Shown one piece after another: positions 55,161 through 64,000 of a stretch of DNA of 64,000 bases. The notes beneath the pieces were generated by a model, which was not told where the DNA came from, did no database searches, and was given only the letters and a program-made list of their open reading frames with translations. Source of the DNA: Eurosta solidaginis (Eukaryota; Arthropoda; Insecta; Diptera; Tephritidae); the NCBI RefSeq assembly GCF_040869045.1, contig NC_090319.1:267608897-267672896 (forward strand), in the 5' to 3' direction. The stretch's first letter is position 1; each line of letters starts with the position of its first letter. A program made the translations under genes and the position numbers.

Positions 55161-57582
55161 GAGCCGATAATTATGGGGGATTATTCATCGGCAGCGTCTG
55201 TCCACCACGAGGTGCAGGTGCTAGCGGGCGTCTGTCTCGCTATATAAACTTGCAAATAATATGTTCATCCTTGTGCGCTGGGCTTGGGACCCGCCACGTC
55301 AAACCACATTAAAATGAAAGGAAAAAAACAATTATTAGCTTTAGATAATAAAATAATAACTTGTCGATACCAGTTATTACCCATAAAAAGCCGATGAAGC
55401 TCTTCCACGGAAGCCGGAATTTATTTGCTTCGGTGAAGATTTCACTTCAATCCCTTTGCGAGCTTTAGTTAATTTTTAAACTTTAACTTTATATATATGT
55501 ACACCTGTAAGTTTACATACCCAGTTCACAAGTACTTGGTACTCACGCCTTTTTATTCAATTCGGTTTCGTTTACAGCACACATGTAGTATGTTTCTAAT
55601 TGGTACCTAAAAAATTAGGGTCACCCTAATGTGCACATCCACATATTTCTCCTATGATCACATATATTTTAATTGTTAACTTTATTTTAGAACCAACTCA
55701 ATAAAAATTGGCAGCACCAAAGTCATCAAGATGTTATGAGTGAATGTTCGTATTAATGGAAACGTTGACGTTGGTTGCCTCCTCTACTGGTCGATATGTA
55801 CACGACAGTAAATGGAGTAAGATATTAGGTGAAGATAGCGCTGATGTTGCTATAATACAATACCTCGATTGACACCTCAAACCGCCAACAACTACACACA
55901 TACACACGCATATGCACTCTTAGGAAAGAAAAAAGCCACTGGCAAAAGAATAATAAATTTTTGCACGAAAAAACCATCAAAATAATAACAATTAACTCGT
56001 GTTATGGGGCATCAAATTGATGAACGACTGTCTCAACTGACAGCAAAACAATATCTAAGTGCGTATGTATTAGTCCGTAAGTGAGTAAGCGGATTGCCTT
56101 GTAAGTGAGACACTGAATATATGTATTTTCAAATTTTATATTTAGGTGTTTGAGGTGGTTGAAGTTGGTGGATGCCTGCAGCGTCGGTGATGCACTAAAT
56201 CGCTCAACTCACGACGCGACGAAACTTTGTTTTTGTTTGTTGTTGTTTCAGTTTAATTTTATTATTTTAAGGGCACTGTTGGTTGCAGATAATCGCATTT
56301 ATGTTAGTGCAACGAGTCAGCAATAATCGCTAGCTACTCAAAATTCTAGAAAATGTTTTAACGAACTACCGGCTGGCATGTAGATATAAAAGCACTAGGG
56401 CGGTATAAAAAACTATATACATATAAACATATATAAAATATTTTCAGGATATGTTTGCTTTAAAGCAGCAGCGGTTTTGTTGTTAGTTGTAGGGCTTCAA
56501 TAGCTATCGCTCAGCCACCCTTTCCTTTTTTGCAAAACATTTTACAGCCACTGCTAGTCACTGCCACAAACCATTAAAATTCTTGTCATCATTTGCTCCA
56601 CACGCTCGCCAAACAAATTCTAGATACAACTTTTAGCCAAGAATGATCCTCACATATGCCTATCTAGCCCTTACTCAGCCCTAAATCTAACCAACTGCAT
56701 GTTGTTGCCCCCAATTGTGGCACACACAGTCGGCATGTGAACGTCAGCTATTTTTATTGCATCGCCTGCAACTTTATGGCAATTTCATGAAATTCTTACA
56801 AACGCATACATACATACAATATCCGGCCGTTTGTCTTCTTCTGCCACCCGCACCGCATATCCACCTGATGACACATGCTCTTGCTAGTGGTTTAAACCTC
56901 TCATACCCTACCACAGTTTTTCTAAAACATAAATATAAGTCGACAATTGATCGTACCGTCCGGTGTTTTTGCACTTAAAATAGCAAATGATCTAAATATC
57001 GATTTCGATTTGATCGCTGAATTTATTTTTATTTTACTGTCGTATATATGTTGGTGGTAGCTGACATTATTACAAACGTAGATGCTCACATACGAGTGAA
57101 AGTTGATAACTTCGTACTTAAAAGTATTTATCGCGATGATTTATTTCATATCTCGAGAGGTGTTTCCATGGAAGCACCAATATCGCTTTTCCCATGCAAT
57201 AACAGTTAATTGAGGCTTGGGTAATCGTTATCAAAACTAGTACGATGTCTGAGATTGATCCATTCACAGAAAACCCGCAGGTCTATAACTGAGTAATTTT
57301 AACATGCATCAAGGCAAGGTGATCACGTGCAAGGGAAAGACGTGACATGCTCACGACCAAGTAAAGAAATGATACACATGGGGTCAGCATTGCAAGATAG
57401 TACAGAAAAAGTTCAGATTCAAGGTGCCAACACCCAAATTTGATAAAATTATAATAGATAACACAGTTGATACACTTCTTCACTACTTAACTTTGCGCAA
57501 AGGCGATATCGTTAGCAATAAGGTTCTACTGAAGTGCGATTATTACTAGTTGAAATTTCTTCACTACTCACAAATGTTTACA
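55161..57582. other. Candidate unique host DNA, no gene identified
   Basis: Little repeat content is visible. The stretch at about 56715-56800 (GTCAGCTATTTTTATTGCAT and TTTATGGCAATTTCATGAA) looks like the kind of non-coding DNA kept in fly introns, but that is impression only. No supported exon. Confidence 0.4.
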
Positions 57583-57716
57583 TGTTTAATGCCGGCTCCG
57601 AACGGCATCTGCAAGGCAGATGAGTTTTCACTGAGAAGCTTTTCATGGCAAAAATACACGCGGAGTGCTTTCCAAATAATTATCAAAGGGCGATAGCCCT
57701 TAAAAAACTTTTCTAA
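57583..57716 (-). repeat. SINE body, downstream half of a T-element-split SINE
   Basis: Minus-oriented body with GCCGGCTCCGAACGGCATC and GGCAGATGAGTTTTCACTGA in reverse. Its 5' side stops at AAATTAG, exactly where T-element copy 8 begins. The matching head is at 60040-60145. Confidence 0.8.
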
Positions 57717-57720
57717 TTTA

Positions 57721-60036
57721 AACAAGTAAGGAAGGCTAAGTTCGGGTGTAACCGAACATTACATACTCAGTTGAGAGCTATGGAGACAAAATAAGGAAAA
57801 TCGCCATGTAGGAAAATGAACCTAGGGTATCCCTGGAATGTGTTTGTATGACATGTGTATCAAATGGAAGGTATTAATGAGTATTTTAAGAGTGAGTGGG
57901 CCATAGTTCTATAGGTGGACGCCATTTAGGGATATCGACATAAAGGTGAATCAGGGTTGACTCTAGAATTTGTTTGCACGATATGGGCATCAAATATAAG
58001 GTGTAATGAGTATTATAAAAGGGAGTGGGCCTTAGTTCTATAGGTGGACGCCTTTTCGAGATATCGCCATAAAAGTGGACCAGGGGTGACTCTAGAATTT
58101 GTTTGTTCGATATGGGTATCAAATGAAAGGTGTTAATGAGTATTTTAAAAGAGAGTGGGCCTTAGTTCTATAGGTGGAGGCCTTTTCGAGATATCGTTAT
58201 AATGGTGGACCAGGGGTGAGACTAGAATTTGTTTTTACGATATGGGTATCAAATGAAAGGTGTTAATGAGTATTTTAAAAGAGAGTGGGCCTTAGTTCTA
58301 TGGGTGGACGCCTTTTAGAGACATCGCCATAAATGTGGACCAGGGGTGACTCTAGAATTTGTTTGTTCGATATGGGTATCAAATGAAAGGTGTTAATGAG
58401 TATTTTAAAAGAGAGTAGGCCTTCGTTCTATAGGTGGACGCCTTTTCGAGATATCGTTATAATGGTGGGCCAGGGTTGACTCTAGAATTTCCTTGTACTC
58501 TATGGGTGTCAAATGAAAGGTGTTGATGAGTATTTTAAAAGGGAATGGGCCCTAGTTCTATAGGTGGACGCCTTTTCAGGATATCGTTATAAAGGTGGAC
58601 CAGGGTTGACTCTAGAATGCGTTTGTACAATATGGGTATCAAATTAATGGTATTAATGAGGGTTTTAAAAGGAAGTGGTGGCAGTTGCATATGTGAAGGC
58701 GTTTTCGAGATATCGACCAAAATGTGGGCCAGGGTGAACCAGACCATCATCTGTCGGGTACCACTAATTTATTTATATATGTAATACCGCGAACAGTATT
58801 CCTGCCAAGATTCTAAGGGCTTTTGATTTCGCCCTGCAGAACTTTGTCATATTCTTCTGCTTAATATGGTAGGTGTTACACCCATTTTACAAAGTTTTTT
58901 ATAAAGTTATATTTTGCGTCAATAAACCAATAAAATTACCATGTTTCATCCCCTTTTTCGTATTTGGTATAGAATTATGGCTTTTTTTTCATTTTTCGTA
59001 AAGTGGGCGCGGTCATATTCGGATTTCGGCCATTTCTTATACCAACAAAAAGTGAGTTCAGATAATTACGTGAGTAAAGATATATCGATTTTTGCACAAG
59101 TTATCGTGTTAAGGGTCGATTGGAAGGACAGACGGTCGACTGTGTACAAAAACTAAGCGTGGCTTCAACCGATTTCATCCATTTTCACAGAAAAGAGTTA
59201 TCGTCATAGAAGCTATGCCCTGACCAAATTTCAAAAGGATTGGTTAATTTTTGTTCGACTTATGGCATTCAAAGTATCCCAGACAAATTAAATGAAAAAG
59301 GGCGGAGCCACACCCATTTTGAAACTTTCTTTTATTTTTGTATTTTTTTGCACCATATCATTACTGGAGTTGAATGTTGACATAATTTTCATACATCCTG
59401 TAAAGATATTAACTTTTTTTTTTAATTTGACTTAAAAAAATTTTTTTTTAAGTGGGCGTGGTCGTTCTCCAATTTCGCTAATTTTTATTAAGCATATATA
59501 TAGTAATAGGAGTAACGTTTCTGCCAAATTTTATCATGATATCTTCAACGACTGCCAAACTACTTCTTGCAAAACTTCTAAATTACCTTCTTTTAAAAGT
59601 GGGCGGTGCCACGCCCATTGTCCAAAATTTTACTAATTTTCTATTCTGCGCCATAATTTCAACTCACCTACCAAGCTTCATAACTTTATCCGTCTTTGGT
59701 AATGAATTATCGCACTTTTTCGATTTTTCTAAATTTTCGATATCGAAAGAGTGGGCGTGGTTATAGTCCGATATCGTTCATTTTAAATAGAGATCTGAGA
59801 TGAGTGCCCAGAAATCTACGCACCAAATTTCATCAAGATACCTCAAAACTTACTCAAGATATCGTGTTAACGGACGGACGGACGGACGGACATGGCTCAA
59901 TCAATTTTTTTTCGATACTGATGATTTTGATATATGGAAGTCTGTATCTATCTCCATTCCTTTATACCTGTACAACCAACCGTTATCCAATCAAAGTTAA
60001 TATACTCTGTGAGCCCTTCTCAACTGAGTATAAAAA
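57721..60036 (-). mobile_element. T-element copy 8 (full length), inserted in a SINE
   Basis: Left end AACAAGTAAGGAAGGCTAAG with the hairpin GTTCGGGTGTAACCGAAC; right end CTCAACTGAGTATAAAAA. The satellite block lies at about 57890-58750 with units of about 120-130 bp. The (GGAC)n tract is at 59872-59890. It splits a SINE into 57583-57716 and 60040-60145. Confidence 0.85.
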
Positions 60037-60039
60037 GAC

Positions 60040-60145
60040 TTGTTTCTAAGTGTTTGATGTTGCTTTGCCTGGGAATTGAAAGCAGGATCTTCGGTGTGCT
60101 AGGCGGAGCACTCTACCACCAAACCACGGTGGCCACAAATTTAGG
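60040..60145 (-). repeat. SINE tRNA-like head, upstream half of the split SINE
   Basis: The minus strand starts TGTGGCCACCGTGGTTTGG, has box-A-like TGGTTTGGTGGTAGAGTGC and box-B-like GCTTTCAATTCCC, and continues GGCAAAGCAACATCAAACAC then TTAGAAACAAG to the T-element end. These boxes are the internal Pol III promoter of tRNA-derived SINEs; here box B is diverged from GGTTCGANTCC. Confidence 0.75.
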
Positions 60146-60720
60146 TGAAATTGTCAAAATGCGTCCACAAATGTAGCGGTTTATTTATAATACATTCCCG
60201 AAATATGGAAAAAGTAACAACTAGTTCCTATAGGTTAAGCTAAATGAGAACAAGCTCGCCAGCCGGAAAACTTTTTGAAAGCCTACTAAAACAAACAAAA
60301 TCCGTGAGTCGTGCGGATGCACCACTCGTTTTGGTTAGCCTAATAGGATGGGTAAGCCGTATTACAGCCGCCATAGACCATCCTGAATGGCTTTGACCTG
60401 AAAATATACATTAGAAGCAATCAATGTTGGAATAGATGCAACATGAAAGAGACATCACACATCAATACTCAGAAATAAGGAGCGCTATCCTGAAGCAATG
60501 CGAAGGCCTTCCTGTAGTGGGCGAGAATTTCAAAAAGAGGACGTTTTTAATTTTTTGTTTGCTGCTACAATGGCAATTATGGTGAATTAAACTGTTTTTA
60601 TTCCAACATACATATCGGTATTACATAAAAAGTTTACCGACTCTAGAGTTCTTAGTTCTTAGCTTGCTATATATTCTATTGTAGAACAGGAATAAATCCG
60701 GGTGCAGGCACACATAAAAG
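60146..60720. other. No recognised feature
   Basis: No shared repeat. It may include the eroded 5' part of the hAT remnant that follows. Confidence 0.4.
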
Positions 60721-60724
60721 AGTA

Positions 60725-60919
60725 ATGTCGGATTTTACAAAAAACGAATTTTCAATAATAGTTAATGAAACAACGGACGTCAGAACGAAAGATTATGTTT
60801 TGGTGATTAGATATTTCGATCGATTACCAAACAATTTTCGTCATAGATTTTTGTCACTAGTTGAGCTAAAAGATTTTTTGATAATTGACGGCCCAATACC
60901 ATGGCCAGCGAAAAAATAA
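60725..60919 (+). pseudogene. hAT transposase fragment (different family)
   Basis: The frame reads KNEFSIIVNETTDVRTKDYV, then LVIRYFDRLPNNFRHRFLSL and VELKDFLIID. IIVDETTDVSTKK...VRYFD...RFLSLVEL is a familiar hAT transposase segment. The usual Asp of VDETTD is Asn here and the frame loses similarity after VEL. About 65 codons remain of a protein that is normally several hundred. It is distinct from the hAT at 25115-30868, which has IDESTDISVNKY at this position. Confidence 0.65.
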
Positions 60920-61985
60920 ATTGAAAACAAAAATTTTGCATCAAGTACCACTCACATAATTGATATTCAAGCTGTGCATTCAAGCATACCGACTATATTG
61001 AGAGTTTGTGTAGCAGTGTATAGACGTGTCATACGAAAATTAACATTTTCAAAATTTTTTGTCCTCCATATATGTAATACTCCTATATTGCTACAAAAGG
61101 CTAGGTATATTCCCAAACATCAGAGTGAATAATACAATGTACCTAAATTTACATTTTTTCTTGTCACACTTATGCTGCTACAATCACAAACATTTTATAG
61201 GTTGTCTTGTTTTTATTTCGAATTCAAAACATCTAGCGAGCATTTTCTATTAGCAATATGGGAGTATTACATATATGTTGTCCTCTCTTTGTAAAAAATG
61301 AATTCTAGGATTTTCACTGCTATGATTTTGTTGAGCCATACTAATACTTAGCATCTCTGTTACTCGTTGGCTCACGTATTGAAAAGCAGTGGGAGGCGAT
61401 TATGCAATATTTTCTAGCTTCGTCCTCGTTCCTGTAAGTTCGTGGCGATATTCATACCCACAGTAGAGTTCCAACCAGGAAAATTTCGTCTGCCGTATAC
61501 CATCTAATTACGGAACATTTCAAGTCCGTTTTGAGTAATAAATGCCTAGTAACTTTAAAAAAATATTGGATCAATATTCCATTGCTACAAAGGGGAAAAT
61601 TTTAAAACCATTGAACTTTAACTGCCCTGATAAAGAGCATCCCTACTAATAAAAATTTATAAAATAGTAAGTATGAAAAAAAGGGAAGAAATATCTGCTT
61701 TATTTATCTTATAATTAACTAAGTTTTATATTTCGGTGGCAGCATAGCCCAAATTATTCAACTGCACCTTGTTAAAACCAAACTACTCTGCACATTGGAG
61801 ATTAGGTCTTAAAAATATAATACATTGAACAATGTAAAACCGGGTTTATAATAATTGTATGTTGATGCAGTCTTTTATTTTTTATATGCATATATAAAAA
61901 AAAAAAAGTTGGTCCTTTTTTTGAGATTTGGTTCCTTTTTTCGATGACTTTTGGTCCCGAATGAAAACATGGTGGCAACCGTGCA
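60920..61985. mobile_element. Possible remainder and right end of the hAT remnant
   Basis: AT-rich, no clear coding. At 61910-61975 the sequence has GGTCCTTTTTTTGAGATTTGG and TTTTGGTCCCGAATG and ends CATGGTGGCAACC, the style of a hAT right end (rc GGTTGCCACC). No matching left end or 8-bp duplication was found. Confidence 0.3.
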
Positions 61986-62891
61986 TTCCACTATTAGCTC
62001 TTCGTTGTTGGTAGTTAAGACGCTGATGCTATTTATTCAGTATGCATAGTATACCACAACCTACCTTAAACTTTCAACCCCTGCCTGTACTTTCCTGGTA
62101 TAATATCACGATTTCCACTGTAAAACTGCTAGCGCCTAACATGACACTATAATACGGCATCATCACTAACATAGGCCATCTGACCAGCAACGAACGAGAA
62201 ACAGCTGAACAGCGGCAGCCAATAGCATTTCAGTGAAATGATTTTTTTTTCTATACTTTGCCAAAGGAGATAAATATAACAAGAGCCACCAGTCTGCTAC
62301 GAGTGGCGAGTAACTCGCTAGAAATTAAAAAGATCGATGCCTAGTATTTTCTAAGAGGGACATTTTTATTATTATTATTATGATTTATTAACATAACTAA
62401 ATAAATTAACTAGTTAAATAGACTAGTGAGCACTAGCTGTCAGGGCTATCGGCTCCAACGGGACATTTTTAATTGTCTCGCCGTGTAGGCACCTTGTGCA
62501 ACTGTAATTTTTGTAAAGAGTATTAATTAATTAAATACAGTCGGAAAAGTAAACACAAATACTCCACGAAAATGTACAGAAGGCATTGTATGCACATCTC
62601 GCCCAAAAAAAAAAAACCAGCGACTACCTCGAAGAAAGCAATTAGGAAATGGCTACAAGTAACGAGTGGCGTCTCTTATTACCCTTATCCTCTTTGACTT
62701 TGATACTACTTTATGAGTTTTGGCACATAAAATAAAATTTTTGGAAGTGGCTATTTGTTCGGAAAAAAATTTGTTTATCTTAGAGAATGGACTATAATGA
62801 AGGAAAGTGGAAAAATAAAGATTAAAAAATTTAAAAAATTAGGATATTTTTCTACCAAATTTTCAGGACGAATAGGGACATACTATATATG
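61986..62891. other. Mostly unassigned; possible 3' UTR of the gene below
   Basis: On the minus strand this follows the stop at 62892. The nearest AATAAA-type word on that strand is about 530 bp downstream, near 62364. No repeat is recognised. Confidence 0.3.
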
Positions 62892-63071
62892 TTAAATAGA
62901 TTCGCCAGTATTGAAATCAATTCCCTTAGTTGAGTCAGTCGGTGGTGCTTTTTCGGTATTGCTATTGTGCCGACTGGCCACGTGGAAGGAATCGACCGCT
63001 TCGTCATTATTTATCAACCGCTTAGCATTTTCTTTGGCTTTTAGTCGACACCCGTGTTCAAAGGAGTGATG
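62892..63071 (-). CDS. Candidate terminal exon of an unknown host gene
   Basis: On the minus strand 59 codons run from a TTAG acceptor (exon starts at 63071) to TAA at 62892. The peptide begins HHSFEHGCRLKAKENAKRLI and ends IDFNTGESI. It is polar, rich in Asn, Lys, Glu and Ser, and looks like a cytoplasmic or disordered C-terminal tail. I do not recognise the family. Support: the frame is open to a stop, the DNA is GC-richer than its surroundings, and it joins in phase 0 to 63131-63301 across a canonical 59-bp intron. Against: it is short, and no known domain or poly(A) signal confirms it. Confidence 0.4.
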   Translation of the reverse strand, partial: HHSFEHGCRLKAKENAKRLINNDEAVDSFHVASRHNSNTEKAPPTDSTKGIDFNTGESI

Positions 63072-63130
63072 CTAATTTAAGCAACATGTTCTACACAGGC
63101 AGAGTTGGCGTATCACTGCTCATGCTTTAC
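63072..63130 (-). other. Candidate 59-bp intron
   Basis: Minus strand: donor ATTCAG/GTAAAG at 63131/63130 and acceptor TTGCTTAAATTAG ending at 63072. Length and both sites fit the short-intron class of flies. Without splicing, the upstream frame meets a stop five codons into this stretch. Confidence 0.45.
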
Positions 63131-63301
63131 CTGAATGAATACATATTCATATGCAGAAAAGGGTACGATATTAGCAACACTACTAAAATCTTTGAAAGAA
63201 AATTTTGATACGCGACACAGCATGTATAGCGTACAGTTGGCTTCGCCAAAATTATACGTAAGATCTTTTTCTTTTGACACCTTTGGTGAACCCAACTCCC
63301 A
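63131..63301 (-). CDS. Candidate internal exon of the same unknown gene
   Basis: 57 codons on the minus strand, beginning WELGSPKVSKEKDLTYNFGE and ending SAYEYVFIQ just before the GTAAAG donor. The codon before TGG is a TAG that doubles as the acceptor AG (AAGGTAG/TGG), so the exon must start at 63301 if real. The peptide has two Cys (ANCTLYMLC) and aromatic-rich ends but no motif I can name. An 81-codon frame runs antisense at 63135-63380, so coding strand is not proven. The splice sites favour the minus strand. Further exons would lie beyond 63302 and I could not identify them. Confidence 0.4.
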
Positions 63302-64000
63302 CTACCTTATATATAGTAAACAACGTTTCATGTACTTATCAACCGCCCCTTGTATATACGAACGTGCAATTGTAACTTAGCACGCGAAGTAGTGTGTCTT
63401 AAAGTTTTCTTTGAATGTTGTTATTATTTCATTGTTTTGTGTGATACAAGTATTTATCCCTTTATATATTCTTGCACTTTAGCTAACTTAACTATTTATA
63501 GCCCCCTGCATATGCAATGGTTTCTGTGGCATTTATTGCCTTTGTTAATTAATGCTTGAGTAATCTCATCCATGACCTTGGAGGAACTGCATCAAACTTT
63601 TAGATGCAGTCTCAATTCCAGTATAAACATCAACCAACGACAACAACACAAATAGTATCAACATCAAACTGATCCGTCAGTTTTGCAGCTTAAACCAATA
63701 CATCCATATAAGTATGCATGCAACACACATACAAGCATACATATGCATTGGTAATCACTATTCAACTGTTCATTGTCAGCGGATTTTTGCCTCATCGACT
63801 CTAATATGCTGTGAAGGTCTTTATTCCATGTTGTTGATGTGACCACAATAGGGATATATATGTACATAAGGCGGCAAATAAGGTAAAAGCTGCCCTACAA
63901 ATATTATATAGATAATCCCCTACTTTGCTCCATTATTCATACTAGTTTATACTTGGCACAGTACAACAACAACGATCATCATCATCAGCATCGGCAGCTG
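63302..64000. other. No recognised feature
   Basis: AT-rich. If the gene above is real, this is upstream intron. A minus-strand frame at 63664-63867 includes TTWNKDLHSILESMRQKSAD, which looks protein-like but has no convincing splice donor. Confidence 0.35.

Noticed and set aside
63135..63380. 81-codon plus-strand frame as the coding strand
   Set aside because: It lacks splice or regulatory support, whereas the opposite strand has a donor, acceptor and phase-matched continuation; kept only as an alternative.

Overview
This window is a transposon graveyard from a higher fly genome, most likely a true fruit fly (Tephritidae). That placement is an inference. It rests on several high-copy repeat families whose sequences I recognise from tephritid genomes, on AT-rich DNA, on fly-type non-LTR, gypsy and hAT elements, and on a 59-bp intron of typical dipteran size in the one candidate host gene. 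There is no bacterial signature, no CRISPR array and no operon structure. Almost every long open frame is a piece of a mobile element.

Layout. 0.2-1.4 kb: pieces of two non-LTR RNase H domains. 1.6-7.0 kb: a recurring ~0.4-kb tephritid repeat, pyrimidine-rich and hexamer-like degenerate repeats, and a decayed non-LTR C-terminus. 7.33-13.44 kb: a complete 6.1-kb foldback-type, hAT-like element with a perfect 8-bp target duplication, carrying a near-perfect 0.45-kb palindrome and ten tandem ~441-bp units. 16.7-22.3 kb: two full copies of an abundant element, called here the T-element, in inverted orientation. Further T-element copies lie at 29.1-30.2, 31.3-33.9, 44.3-45.6 (truncated), 52.2-53.0 and 57.7-60.0 kb. 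25.1-30.9 kb: a decayed hAT transposon with a perfect 8-bp duplication, filled with a gypsy-type integrase fragment, a tRNA-like element and a T-element. 34.7-50.5 kb: solo LTRs of one family with ATAT duplications, a well-preserved 3' non-LTR fragment (41.9-43.2 kb), a truncated gypsy pol (45.6-48.0 kb) and two degenerate CGATA-type minisatellites (40.4-41.1 and 54.7-55.2 kb). 55-64 kb: the least repeat-rich part. It may hold unique host sequence, including two short minus-strand frames joined by a canonical 59-bp intron (62.9-63.3 kb).

Nothing here is an intact autonomous element. The parts relate mainly through nesting: element into element, with target duplications or paralogous empty sites that still show the insertion order. 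The most informative cases are the hAT-like foldback element, the T-element at 57.7-60.0 kb that splits a tRNA-derived SINE without duplicating its target, and the candidate spliced host gene near the right edge.
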